Source: Rhynchosporium graminicola
Taxonomy: Eukaryota; Ascomycota; Leotiomycetes; Helotiales; Ploettnerulaceae
Length of the DNA stretch: 64,000 nt
Direction of reading: 5' to 3'
NCBI GenBank assembly: GCA_900074885.1
Contig: FJUW01000059.1
Location: 1-64,000, forward strand
Shown: one piece after another, positions 33,599 through 45,742 of the stretch
Layout of the letters: every line of letters starts with the position of its first letter
How positions within the stretch are numbered: the stretch's first letter is position 1
Notes under the pieces: model-generated
What the model was told of the DNA's origin: nothing
Databases searched by the model: none
What the model saw: the letters and a program-made list of their open reading frames with translations, nothing else
Program-made: the position numbers and the translations under genes

Positions 33599-36462
33599 CC
33601 CCCCCCCAAAAAACATAATTAAGCGAGCTCTGCGGACCGTGAGATTTTTGTTTCGGAATCTAGGACTCTAGGAGGGTATTTTCGAAGGACACTGACTTTC
33701 CTGTTTATATAACCACTCATTAATAGACAGCTCTTGGACCCAGTCAAGGATTCTTTTTCCCCTTCTTCTTCTTTCTTTACAGAAGAGGTTGTGCTCTGTG
33801 CGACTGGCTGGTGATATTATGGCCACTTGTCAAAAAGAAAAACTGCTGCTCATTTCCGAGGTATCTCTACAAGACAAGCTAAGCATACTAGGCAGGTGTA
33901 TGGACTTGCATGTTGATATTCTTGTGTTGGTTCTTTTTGCGAAGATAATGGAGATTGTTGTCATTTGTTGATTTACTGCCAAATTGAACCGTTCGCCGTG
34001 AGAATCAATGGCTGGGTGTTTTTACTGATCAGAGAGAAAAAGGGGCGCGAAAATCACATACCTCATAGTGAGAGTAATAGAGAGATCTATTAGTGGAATG
34101 CAAGGAGTAATTTGTGCTTACCCTCGTACTGCTATTTCGCTATTGTTTCGGATGGGACTTGTCAAGATCATGGCAGTACCCAGGTAGCTTATATAGACAA
34201 ACGAGCTTCTGATCCGAACGCCTAATATCATTCTAATGACGAAGAAACAGCCTGTACGTAATGAAATCTAAAGTTAGAGACAAAATTAAACTTGAGGACA
34301 TTTACCATCTGCTCGGGGGGCCATTCTGAGCTTTAAGTTATTGTCTTTCTCGCTTCTTTACTCCACTACGTGTGATTCCTGGATATCTTGCCCGACTAGC
34401 ACCTGTAAGATGCAAATTGCGAAGGTGGATAGGCCTCAAATGCCAATACTACATCTTTCCTTTTACTTAAATACATCAATCTATCCTCTTCCTAGATCTG
34501 GTGTCACAATCGTGGAGGATAGACGAATAGTAATGAACGAGGGAAGTCAGAAATCCTCCATCGGAAAATTCGAACGATGGCTTTCATCTTTTCTTACTCG
34601 TTTTACGTAATTTATAGATATGAAAAGATGAATGAATCCAAACCCAGCTTTCGTCTTTCCTATCCTGCTGTGATGCGTTTCAGGTAAAGTTTCTCTGGTT
34701 CTTACTACTGTCAATTGGAAATTTGCTGTCGATACTGTGCTGAAAGCTTGCTAGGAATAAAATTATCTAGAAATTTCTTGGTGGGAGCGTTGAATCTTAG
34801 AATATTCTGTAGATCGGTCAAAACCTGAGTTCTAGGCTTCTGGGCTCACTTGAAGAGTCGAAGCGTCAAGCTCATGTCATATTGAGCGGTGTCGTTGAGC
34901 TTTGTAAAATAGCTTGAGGTTTCGGAACTTGTTAAAAAGGATCGTATATATAGTCAGAAAGAGCGAAGAGAGTGGGTTATATCGCTAGATTCACGTATCA
35001 CTCCAATTGATGCCCTTCAACATTCGATAGAGTATATATAATGATCTCCAAAACAGTACTTCTTACTTTAGACCTATCACCAGGTCATATGATGCCAGGA
35101 ATAGAGCTGTTCCAGAATCCATGAGCGATAAATCTGCGCAATTTACATGGCAGAGTACGCTACATGGCAGAGTACGCATGCAGAACTTTCTGTCGAGCGC
35201 GGGCTATTCTGTTGGAATTCATGTAATTTAGGCGTAAAGCTATCAGTGTCGTTATTTCGCTATCAATCAACTTCTGATTGTCAGTGGCAAGGATTCAGAT
35301 TGAAAAGTCCACAAGTGCGAGACGCCGAATTGGGGTTTCCGTCTTCGATATGTACCATGTAATTAAGCTTTTCATTGGAAGCGTTATAAATTAGATAACT
35401 ACGATACTGTAGACAGTCATTCCCTTAGGAGATTCATGGACCCAGGAACACAACGTGAGATGGTGGAGATTGCCTGCTCAGGTTCATCGTGACTGAGGTA
35501 TTTACCCTGGGTATCCGAGCTTCTTATACACAGAGAGCAGCAGCAAACCACTACCATTTGTGCCAAATTACCTACTTTGGGTTCCTTCAAAAAAGCCGTA
35601 ATTTATTTACGAAGGTTGTTTGTATATAAACAGACGAAATCGAGGCAGGATCACTGAATAACTATCATCAAAAAGTAAAAAATTATAAACACTGGCGTCG
35701 TAAACGCCATCAGACTGATTTCCCTCCCTATACAAACGATTCCGTTTGTGCTCTACTCTTTTGCGTTCACATAGCTTAAAGTGAAATCCATCCTACCAAC
35801 CTACATATGCAGGCAAGACCATAGTATTAACACAATAGTAGTAGTACATAATAAAACTCCAAGCATATCCTTAGCAAACTTAAGAAACGACTCCGAGCAG
35901 GTGAACGCGAGAACATGGATGTGGAAACAGCTATGATGAAATTCAAACGAACCACCGCAAGCGTAGGGTAATAACGGGTCATTAGCCAGGAGAATTTTCG
36001 CTTTATGCTTCTTAAGAAAAACTAGCAATACTGCTTCCCAGGTTTAAAAACTTGGTGAGGTTCGACACTCAAGAGAATTACTACCGTTGCATCCCTCGCT
36101 GTCGACTCATGATATCTCTCGTGTAATCTTGGCATGGCAATCTCATCTGTCTACCTGTCAATACTGCAAAGACCACAGCCTAAAGAAGAACCCAGTTTTC
36201 ATCTATTCGCAAGACTTCTAAAGAAAAGTCAATATATCGACTCAAACGAGCTTTCGGTGGGTAACAACTAGCACCAAGACATTGCTTGATTTAGTATACA
36301 ATTCTCGTGAGTTTTGAGTCGATTCTGTTCGGAAGATGTTCTTTATAGACTTTTAGAGTCTGCCCAGTTTGGAATTCAGTACCACAAGTATTCCAGGGAA
36401 GTACAGACTCGTTGTTTCCATATATATCCTGGGCAAACTGATTCGAAATGCGATCGCATGAT

Positions 36463-36486
36463 GAAGAAGAAGAAGAAGAAGAAGAA
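36463..36486. repeat. (GAA)8 microsatellite
   Basis: Eight uninterrupted GAA units in intergenic sequence. Confidence 0.9.
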
Positions 36487-38570
36487 ACTCAAAACCTCTA
36501 TTCATAGTAAACATGAACGTAATCCACAGAATCGCGACGCCTTCTTGCTCAGTCCGAGTGTCGCATGTCAAAGTATTTAGACAAACAATAAAAAATTCGA
36601 GAGAGATAGCTTGCTGGTCCAAGCTTGTATGAACGAGTATTCATTCAATGGGCGTTCTAGAGATCTGGTGCTCAATACATAAAGGATATTGAAAATCACT
36701 GTAGATCAAAATCAGTCAACCAAGTCAGAGCCACTTCCAGATGACTTCATTGAGGAAGTATTTGTAGTACGCATAGTCCAGTCATTGACCTAGGCTAATC
36801 CTTCTATTCACTTGTCTTCCTCTCTTACAATTTATGACTTCAAAGCTTCTCATTCCTTTCACGCTTGCACCTATTCAATTCCTGTACCAGGGGAAAGATG
36901 ACTGAAAACACCCATGTTATCGACAAGCTATGCTCTATCGATGACCTGACAACGGCGAAATGGAAGCTTCTTTCCCTTTCGGCAGCGTCAACTTTTAGCG
37001 TTATCTTTGTCCTTTCCTCATCCACGTTCATTAACTGGTATCTATCTTCAAAAATCTTTTCCATGATAGTCTTGACCAGAAACCCGATCAACTATACTAC
37101 TGTTCAACTGTAACGGATGGAGACTTTGGATATGACTTGTCAGGTCGTGAGCTGCTGCAGAGTTATAGTCGCAATAAATGTTTCCCCTTAATAATATCCA
37201 GCCAAGCCCAAGATCCGCGAATATCACGAATATCAATACCGTCATCCAACAGCACCAAAAGCTACCCACGACCGTTCTTTCACACAAAAGAAAACGTCCT
37301 GTTCATCCCTTCAAGCTCAGTCATTCAAACACCTGCCTCTCCCAAAGAACGAAGAAAATAATGCAATTCAAATGCATCCAGAAATCCTAGCACAATGTCG
37401 ATCAAGAGATTCGAAGCTAGGTCATACAGAAGCTGTTGAACCATCTACAGAAAGATTTTTGATTCATCCGCTGGAGGTCGGCGACTTGGTTTCCTGAAAA
37501 AAGATATCGAGGGAAAGCAACGTAGGCAGAGGCACGGACAAGTATATATGCCGGTTCGTTTACCGACATAAAACATCGCTCGATGAGAGGATTTGAGTCG
37601 CAGTGCAGTGTGATGTAGTATCGTGGTTGTAGTGTAGCATTTAGATGTCGGGCCCAGAGGATCCTCATTGATGAGCGTCGGGTATTTTATGCAGGGCTGG
37701 GTATGCGAGAACCTCGCGTGGTTACTCGCGCGCATCGCTTGGCTTCGTATTACTCTGCCTTGCCTGGTGGTACAAAGGGCCAAGTCCAACCATTAGCATA
37801 AGATCAAAGTGACCAGATGGGGACGAGATAATGCGGAAGCAGGTTGGGATAAATGAAGAGAATAAGACCAAAGAGGAAATGGGAAACGAGAAGCTGAGAA
37901 GGTGAGCAATGGGCATTAGCCGTGAATTTTCGAAGACCGAGGATAAGAGAGGGAGCATAGAGCAGGGACAAGGCTCAAAGCACGAAGACGTGGTGCAGTA
38001 ATTCCGGTACGGAGATACGTGGTGTTGAGGTACACGTATACGAAAGCGACCATGTACTGTACAACACACACCTATCCGTGAGACGTATAGGCCAAGCACC
38101 TATACAATCACCAGTACAGGAGTGGCTGCTTGAAACGCAGCCGCCCTCTTAAGACATGGTCTTCCATAGTTGCAAGACCTGACAGAAGAAAGAAGGTAGG
38201 TTTGTTCTCTATAGCTAGCAACTCGCAGCTATAGCCAAGAAGCGGACAGCATGGCAATCTTTTCAATCGCGGGGGAATGCAGGAAGATAGACAGGATAAG
38301 ATAAATCAAGCGATGTTTCTTGAAATCGCCAAGACATGCTCGCAAGCCAGGAGCGGGTTATGAACAGCGTCGTAAACGAGAATTGACATGTCGATGACGG
38401 AAATCTAGCTTGGCTAGAATCGCGGCGGTCGCAAGGCAGCTAAGCGGCGTTCGAATGACCCGGAGCAATCTCCTCGCGCGTCGCTCTCACTTACCACCAT
38501 TTTCAAACCTCTCGATTCCAACTGAGACCTACGAATCATTCCCTTGGGACCCCTAGGGAAACAGCCCCGA

Positions 38571-38608
38571 ATACACACCAAGTTATACACACCAAGTTAT
38601 ACACACCA
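38571..38608. repeat. 14-bp tandem repeat, 2.7 copies
   Basis: Unit ATACACACCAAGTT, repeated at 38571, 38585 and (partial) 38599, without mismatches. Confidence 0.85.
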
Positions 38609-39919
38609 ATTCAAGTCTTCAGTACTTCCCATATCCACTCCGAACCTCAACAGACAGAACTAGTCGAATCGAGCCAATGAACCAAAAGGTGTCGTCACCG
38701 GGAGGAGTAGTTGCCGAACAGAGGAGGTTGCTGAGCAGCGGTGTAGACTATGCGGCAGGCATGGAGATATAAATAAAGGTTCCGGTAGACGCCTCCACCC
38801 GTGCTCAAGCCGTGTGCATGTTGGAATCGCCGAGTACTTCAGTCGTTGCGATAATGGGGTGGTACAGCAACGTCGAGCTCGATGTCGAGGGGCAACGTGG
38901 GCAAGGAGATCCCCCACCAAGCAGTTTGCACAGACTCGCGCATGCACGAGGAAAAGCATAGCATGAGCAGGTGCGAATGTAGGTCGCGTCTGAGAGGTTG
39001 ATAGAAGAGTGCGTCGCCGACCTGAACAGGTGCCCGGCGGACGTTGGGGCGCCGATCCGGTATAGGAGGAAGAGTAGAAGCAGTCAGAGCCGCACGTGAG
39101 AGGTGCGAGGAGATCAAGGATGGACGCGCGCATGCTTGATGTTGGCGGGATGAATATTGATTTGAACTGCAGATATGCACGTAGTTCGCAGCAAGTGTAT
39201 GGCGTATCATTCGGCGGCTCGCAACCCTCCAATTGAATCCAACGTAATACAGCCAGGCATCCCACACCATTGCGACTCAAAGCAGGGGAATCGAGGATCG
39301 TGCCCTGCCTGCAGATTAATTCTCCTAGCTTTCAATGCTACTTCAGCAGAAGCTTGGGTTTCAAATTTCGTAGATTTGGTATCGCTTGTGGTTCGTGACA
39401 TGGCAGGGACATGGGGAGATTTGCTGTAGATGCCCGATTACAGGTGAAATTAGTCGCTCTGGGGCCAGCTGCACCAAGCAAATGCTAACACTTGATTCGT
39501 TCGTGGACATCTTGGAAAATTTGGAGACGAACAAGTCGCTGTGACCTCCTCATGTCATAACAGCTTGTCGCTGCGAGATTCATGTGATTAGAAAATGATA
39601 TTGAAGAAGGGGGCGTTCGATGATCGGAGCATCTCGCAACGTTGTATAGGGGAACGCCCGGTCTTTCGAAGACGGGGATGTATCTGACTAGCTGAAGAGA
39701 GCGATGGACAAGTAAGCCTCTGCACCTAAAGACCACAGATACAGTTGGGAATAATGAATTCTAAAGCACCCAAATTCAAGTAGATAAGAAGATATCATAA
39801 ACAAGACATATGAGTGGCTCAACACCCTCTCATAAACGAACTTCCTACATTTTCCGCACCAGCAAAAGCACCATGGTATACGCCAGTCATGCATCAAATC
39901 ATCCAATCGTAACAATAAA

Positions 39920-40898
39920 TTATAACAACTCATCACTACCACTCGCAACACTATTCTCAATAGCATCAAGAATAGCTCTCTCTTCGAAGACTGGGCCTTG
40001 CCCATCGCACTTGGCAACTTTCTTCAGTTTGTCACTGATATCTCCTATATCAACTAAGCCTCTGATATACAGAGGGTGCTTGATAATGTAATCCCAGGTG
40101 GCCCCAGCAGCAAGGAGCCTTTCCCCGCTATCACTTGTGACAATCCTGTGACTTGGTGTCTTATTGTCGTGCGCATATAGTACTTCGGTGTAGAAATCGG
40201 TAGGGGAGTACTGCATAGGACCAGCGTTTGGTAAAGGTTCAGGGCCCACTCGAGGACGCGAAGAAGTTGCCTTCAGGATCTCATTTTCCGTCGCGGCTTT
40301 CTGTAGCTGGAGCTTCAGCCTTTCATTTTCCTCGACGACATTGGCGGAGTTCTGTTCGAGAGTCGCGAGTTTGGCTTCGAGATCTTTGACATGGCGTTCT
40401 TTGCGTTCTCGGAATGCTCGTTGTCTAGTCGTGGTTAGTACTGGCAAGGATTAAGTTGAGGGACACATACGCTGCTCGATTCTGAGCTTTGCGCCTGGAC
40501 TGGGCGGGAGTCATATTATCATCGTCGTCACTATTGCTTCCTCTTCTATTCGCATCGTCGTTCAAATCCCCTCCAATGATCATATCGTAGTTTGGGTTGA
40601 CGCCATTGCTTATTGAAGGCTTATGTTGGGAAACCGGCGTGGGGGGTTTTATTGGTTGCATGCCATTATCGTAATGCTGGTTGAAGGTATCGAAATTCTG
40701 ATATTCGAAAGCATCCTGCTTCGGTGTCAGGAAGGGCTCCGAGAAGGGTTGGACTTTATGGAATTGGTTCTGGGAACGCACAGGAGGAGAATTGCTGTAA
40801 TGGTCTGAATTAGAGGATCCGGTATGCACGGGGGTTGGAGGTAGGTCCAGATACTGAAATGGCTGAGCAGTAGTAGTTGTGAAGTACGGATAGTCCAT
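39920..40898 (-). CDS. YAP/AP-1-like bZIP transcription factor, 2 exons, 310 aa
   Basis: Exons 40898-40471 and 40424-39920 (minus); the 46-nt intron (GTATGT, TACTAAC branch, CTAG) falls inside the basic region and joins RRKAQNRAA to QRAFRERKERHVKDLE. This Q-R-A-F-R-x-R-K basic region is that of fungal YAP factors. The leucine zipper follows (LEAKLATLEQ...NERLKLQLQ). The N-terminus MDYPYFTTTTAQPFQY and PPTP segments are low-complexity, probably activating. The C-terminal block (SGERLLAAGATWDYI...CDGQGPVFEE) recurs in this subgroup and contains the only Cys. The two Cys-rich domains of Yap1 itself are absent, so it is a Yap3-like or related member rather than the oxidative-stress sensor. It is nuclear by inference; targets are unknown. 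Confidence 0.9.
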
Positions 40899-43669
40899 CG
40901 CTGGATAATATTGCAGTCTGCAAAGAAGTATCGCAGATAGTGTAGGTAGGTAACCAAGGTTGTAAGCAGATATAGCTGTCTTTGAAAGACCTTAGAGTGC
41001 AGATGAGGTGCTTATGAACAAGCTCTGAGTTGCAGAGCGAGCCGGGAATAGATGTGGGATACTGGGTAATTGATTTCCGGACCGAGACGGAAAGAGATGG
41101 CTATCCTGATAATATAATTGCCTTGTCGTGATGCTTGCAAGGAGTAGCATAAGATTGGATGTGGTGAGGTGGTAAGATGTTGTGAGGGGAGCTGAAGAGT
41201 GGAGGACGAGGATCTGAAAAATGGCGCTAGTCCTGTCGATAAGATGATATGTGTCTTGGCATCCAGCCTTATAGTATTGTAGCGCCAGGGACTAGTATTT
41301 CTAGAACTACTGCGTACTGCGTACTGTATATATACCGGTACCGAAAAACTAGGACGAGATAGGAGATACTCCCTCAAGATACCTCGCACTTGCAATTTTC
41401 GCATGAGACTTCTGCCTCAGATCCGGTATTCAGGTGTTCCGCAAGTTTTCTCTGCATCCTCGAACAAGTGTAAATGGTCTATAGTATCGGTTCGGTCAAT
41501 ATTCCGAACTTTGCCATCTCTCGGTCTTTACCTATTAGCCACCACGAAGTACCCGTACAGTATGGAAGAGAAGCTAGCATCCTCCTCTCTTGGCTCACTG
41601 TCATCGCCATTGTCTTGTCCAGCCTCTATTCTCAGCCAAAGCAAGCTGATTTCCATCCACGCAAGCGTTACCTTCATCCTGATACCCTATCTGTGTGCCG
41701 ACCCGCGATCCGCTCTCCCCTGCATGGCATTGATCTACAGTGTGTCGGTCAAGTATTCTGACATCCGACTGATTATGACTACGTACATCTGATGATACGC
41801 GGGTTGACCATCTCAATACCGGTAGGTCACATGTATCGTCCCTCGTACCGCACCTCAACGTCTAGTCAGCAAGGTCTGAGACTTGCCAAGGGAACTAGAT
41901 CGCTCGTCATTGAGCGTTGATAGTGCTGCTTCTCACCTCCTGCATCCACTGCCATATATAAATACATATTCAGGTATAACATATACGATAATAGTTCAAG
42001 GCAAGTAAATACCATCTGTGGTTCGCTGCCTACTTCATCCCATCTCACTCAAATATTGTACTATCCGAGACAGCGGCACGGCCAGCACACCTGCTGCTTT
42101 CCTCTGCCGTCCATCACAACTCCTCGGGCAACATACCGTGCTCTCTCCGTACACTCCTTACCAAGCTCCCACACTACAATACTTATAACTTATTCTGGGG
42201 AATCCCAGCACATGCCACGCTATCCTTCCTTCCAATAAGTACGCACCTTTATTGGATCAGGGAGGGGTAAGAGGGCCGAGCCTCGAACTTCCTGGCCTGT
42301 CTGCGATGCATTTAGCCTGATGTCCCTAGCACACCATTCCGTACCTGTGGAGTACACAATACAAAATCATTGTCTGCAAGACGGGATGGTTCTTTCCAGT
42401 AGACTTTGTTCATGTCTACCTAGAATATACCTACGGCCAATAACACCAGAGCCAAGACCCCCCCGGTTTGACTCTCGATTTCGACTTGATGAAATCGTGC
42501 CATGTTTTTTTGCAATAAGATTGTTGAGGTATATTTGGAAACTACTGAGCTTCACGACCTAGCCGCTGAGGCGTGTAAGCTCTCCCTACTCTCTCATTGT
42601 CGATGATCGTTCGTATATGTATGTACCTATATCAAGAACTAACGTACATATGTTTATACCACGGCAGTCACTCGATACCTACCTTGTTATGGCGTAGATA
42701 TAACACACTGCCTTCATTGGCCTGTTCTACTCTTCTACAATGGCCATTTGATTGTTGTCAGGCAAATTAATCAGGGGCTTGCCCGTCAATTTGGCCTGCA
42801 CAACACTGCAAATATTAGGTGACATTGTGTATTCGGTTGGAGTTCATTGTATTCTACCCTCCCGCGTTCCTGAAACGAAAATATTCACACCGAATAGCTG
42901 AAGCTTTACATGCCCATCTATCCACATCCCGTCTGCAGCGTCCCGTGACATTAAATCCTGACATGAAACAAATCGAGCTGTGCTACATATATGTTTCATG
43001 CTATATAATAACATAATGGCCTACATATTATGATTTATAGCCACGAAGCCTGTCTACGGCTATATGGAAATCAGATACCCAAAAATCTCATCACTCGAAG
43101 GGAGAATAGCCGGTGGGAAAAGAAGAAGTTGGGCTGGGATCTGAAACTTCTGGAAGATCTCGATGTTGTTGTAATGAACTGGGATGTGATGGGAAAGAGC
43201 TTGCTTGGCTTGGGCGTTTGTTTTCATTCCACAGTCTTTGGATGGCGAGATGGGGGAAAGGAGAAAGGGATAAAGAAAGATGGTTGTCGCTCTTGAGGCT
43301 GTTCGTCTCTTTCCTTCTGGCCGCCTGGAAGATCTTCTGTTTGAGACAGAAAGACTTGGCTTGGAGAGTGCATCCTAGGTGATACTTACGTGACCTATAG
43401 CTATATCAGTCCGCACATGTCTACTCAAGAAGGAAGGTAATGGTTTTGAGGTGCGTAGGATCGCGAGATTTGTCCGTTGCTAGATCCGCGGTTCGCCGCA
43501 ACTACAATTATAATAACTAGCCGAGATTGGATGTCATTTTCCTACGTCTATACAAAGTCCTTCACAGAGCTGCGTCTCATACTCTCACATCTAAAACAGA
43601 TGTGTACAAGTTACAGATCCAAATTATCAAATTGGACTTATTAGGCAAGCTGGTCAAGCGAAGCTTGTG
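40899..43669. other. 2.8-kb intergenic region upstream of the bZIP gene
   Basis: Probably contains the bZIP promoter and long 5' UTR (minus strand) and ends at the TA target of transposon B2. Frames such as 41403-41792 and 43030-43296 show no known motif. Confidence 0.45.
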
Positions 43670-43671
43670 TA

Positions 43672-43868
43672 CAGTGATTCTTCGGTTTAGCGTGATTCTT
43701 CAGTAAATAACGCCGGTACACCGCCTTTTAGTATGAACCCTACTAAATATTAATATACTATAATTATCAGAACTAGAAACTACTAAAGCTCTATAAATAC
43801 TATACCGATTTGCCTCTAAACTACTTCTTTTTGAAGCTCTTAATCTATAGAGTATATATTAAGTCTGC
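43672..43868. repeat. Left TIR of B2
   Basis: CAGTGATTCTTCGGTTTAGC start, preceded by TA; near-identical to 12848-13044. Confidence 0.9.
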
Positions 43869-44033
43869 TATAACGTTAATATTATAGCTCCTAATCTGCT
43901 AGCATAGAAAACACACTAAATCGATCAAGTACTACGTTCAGGAGAGAATCTTAACCTGCGCGCCTTAGTAAGAGAGTATAGAATAATATATAAGACAATT
44001 TACTAGCATAATCGTCGAATCTAATAAGATAAG

Positions 44034-44235
44034 TATGACGGCGCATGGTATACGTAGCAGATACGGGCTAGTATCGGTGCCTTAGGCATACCCTCCTTAT
44101 ATATATAGAAGGTGCAGACTCCTTCAGAGCTCTGCATCTTTCTGTCTCCTTCGTACTAGACCATATAAGATCGCTCTTAGCCTCCCTACTTGTTTATTCT
44201 TGCTTATATACCGCCTTAAGTCTTATATCGTTATA
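44034..44235 (+). repeat. Left LTR of C (202 bp)
   Basis: Starts TATGACGGCG, ends TCGTTATA. It contains a TATATATATAGAAGG promoter-like stretch. Confidence 0.88.
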
Positions 44236-45263
44236 TTAAACAGAAAGATCAAGACCGCCGGGGACAGCATTAAATAATATCTTATCTAGAAAACTCGATT
44301 CGCATGTACGACTACTAGGGAGCTCTTCGCTGAGTTATCTCTACTTACCTTAGATTTTCGGAATCATACGGAAACAGTTAGTACTATCAATTACGAATTC
44401 GACAGTTAGGTTTTCAAAAGAGCCGAGATTCCAGAGATCTCTCGGACAGCTAGGAATTTGAACGTAATTCAGCCTCAGAAGCACTAGTATTACTGCGAAG
44501 TCACTCTCGGATACTTCGAAACTCGTTCCTTCGTGCGTACGAAGTAAAACAGCGGACGAATTTTAAGTGGAAACTTCCCTATAGGCCCTAATATTCATTA
44601 TCCCCTCACCCGACTTCAACCTTCCGAAAGCAGCTCTAATAGCGAAAAACCTTACTTTTAGGCTAAGACGAAGTAGCTTATTACCCTAGCGGAAATTGCC
44701 GGAATCCGACTCGTAACCCCCGTACCCCGGTACAATTTATCCCCCTCAGCAGAATCGACCTCCTTCTACCAGAAAAGAACCTTTATCCCCTCACCTGACT
44801 TTAACCTTCCGAAAGTAGCTTATTACCCTAGCGGAAATTATCGGAATTCGACTCGTAATCCCTATACCCCGGTATAATTTATCCCCCTCGGCAGAATCGA
44901 CCTCCCTCTACTAGAACCTTTAATTTAACACTTTCTATATCTACTTAATAAAGATATCTAACTCTCCTTAATCTTTTAGCTTCTTTGGAATTCGATTTAG
45001 ACTTTCGTTTCTTTCGTAACCTTTAAGTGTTTCAATCACTCGCTTAGCCTCGCTTATTCAGCAAAACTCAGCATCATAATTACCGGAGATTACGTTTCCC
45101 TCTACAGAAGAGATAATCTTAGTACTGAATTAGTATCTACAGTTTCGGTTTAATAGAAATTTAGAAAGTTATCTTAATATTTAACTACGTTTTATACTTA
45201 CTTTATTTCCTTTGTTCGATTCTTCAAGGCTCAAGGGCGAGCCTTTATCTTGGAAGGGGGTAA

Positions 45264-45465
45264 TATAACGGCGTATAGTATACGTGGCAGATACGGGCTA
45301 GTATCGGTGCCTTAGGCATACCCTCCTTATATATATAGAAGGTGCAGACTCCTTCAGAGCTCTGCATCTTTCTGTTTCCTTCGTACCAGACTATATAAGA
45401 TCGCTCTTAGCCTCCCTACTTATTTATTCTTACTTATATACCGCCTTGAGTCTTGTGTCGTTATA
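45264..45465 (+). repeat. Right LTR of C (202 bp)
   Basis: Starts TATAACGGCG, ends TCGTTATA; same length and nearly the same sequence as the left LTR. Confidence 0.88.
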
Positions 45466-45474
45466 ATAAGGCTC

Positions 45475-45742
45475 TATAACGATATAAGACTCAAGGCGGT
45501 ATATAAGTAAGAATAAACAAGTAGGGAGGCTAAGAGCGATCTTATATAGTTTATTACAAAGGAAACAAAAAGATAAGGAAGGAAGAAGAAGAGAGATAGA
45601 GTATAAGGCACCTTATATATATATACCGGTACTAGTCCGATACTATACCGGGTCGGATACTAGTTCTGCCGAGATACCTATGAACTTAGGCCCTGTTATC
45701 TATCCTTCTTCTTATATAATATTCAAGTAAGCTATCGTTATA
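45475..45742 (-). repeat. Left LTR of A2 (3' LTR in element orientation)
   Basis: 268 bp, TATAACGATA to TCGTTATA; followed by TTACCCCCC, the complement of the polypurine tract. Confidence 0.9.

Larger units (their letters stand above)
32741..39919. other. 7.2-kb region without convincing protein genes
   Basis: Ordinary base composition but only short overlapping frames on both strands, none with recognisable motifs. The longest, 38660-39280 on the minus strand (206 codons), is Cys/Arg/Ser-rich low-information sequence overlapped by another 143-codon frame. The region may hold lncRNA, degenerate genes or long regulatory DNA; nothing can be named. Confidence 0.45.
44034..45465 (+). mobile_element. 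Non-autonomous small LTR element C (1,432 bp), TSD ATAAG
   Basis: 202-bp LTRs at 44034-44235 and 45264-45465, ATAAG on both sides (44029-44033, 45466-45470). A polypurine tract (GGAAGGGGGTAA) sits just before the right LTR, so it reads on the plus strand. The internal 1.03 kb has no pol and no long ORF. The last 80 or so bases of its LTR (AAGATCGCTCTTAGCCTCCC to the end) match the 3' part of the element A LTR. The sequence after the left LTR (TTAAACAGAAAGATCAAGA) matches the equivalent primer-binding side of A. It is therefore likely mobilised by A. Inside is an imperfect tandem duplication (44599-44763 versus about 44783-44904). It is less RIP-mutated than A or D. Confidence 0.88.

Noticed and set aside
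38571..38608. Possible CRISPR-like or regulatory array
   Set aside because: Only 2.7 copies of a 14-bp unit without spacers; an ordinary tandem repeat in a eukaryote.
38660..39280. 206-codon minus-strand frame
   Set aside because: Cys/Arg/Ser-rich, overlapped by another long frame on the same strand, no known motif; typical of chance frames in GC-richer DNA.
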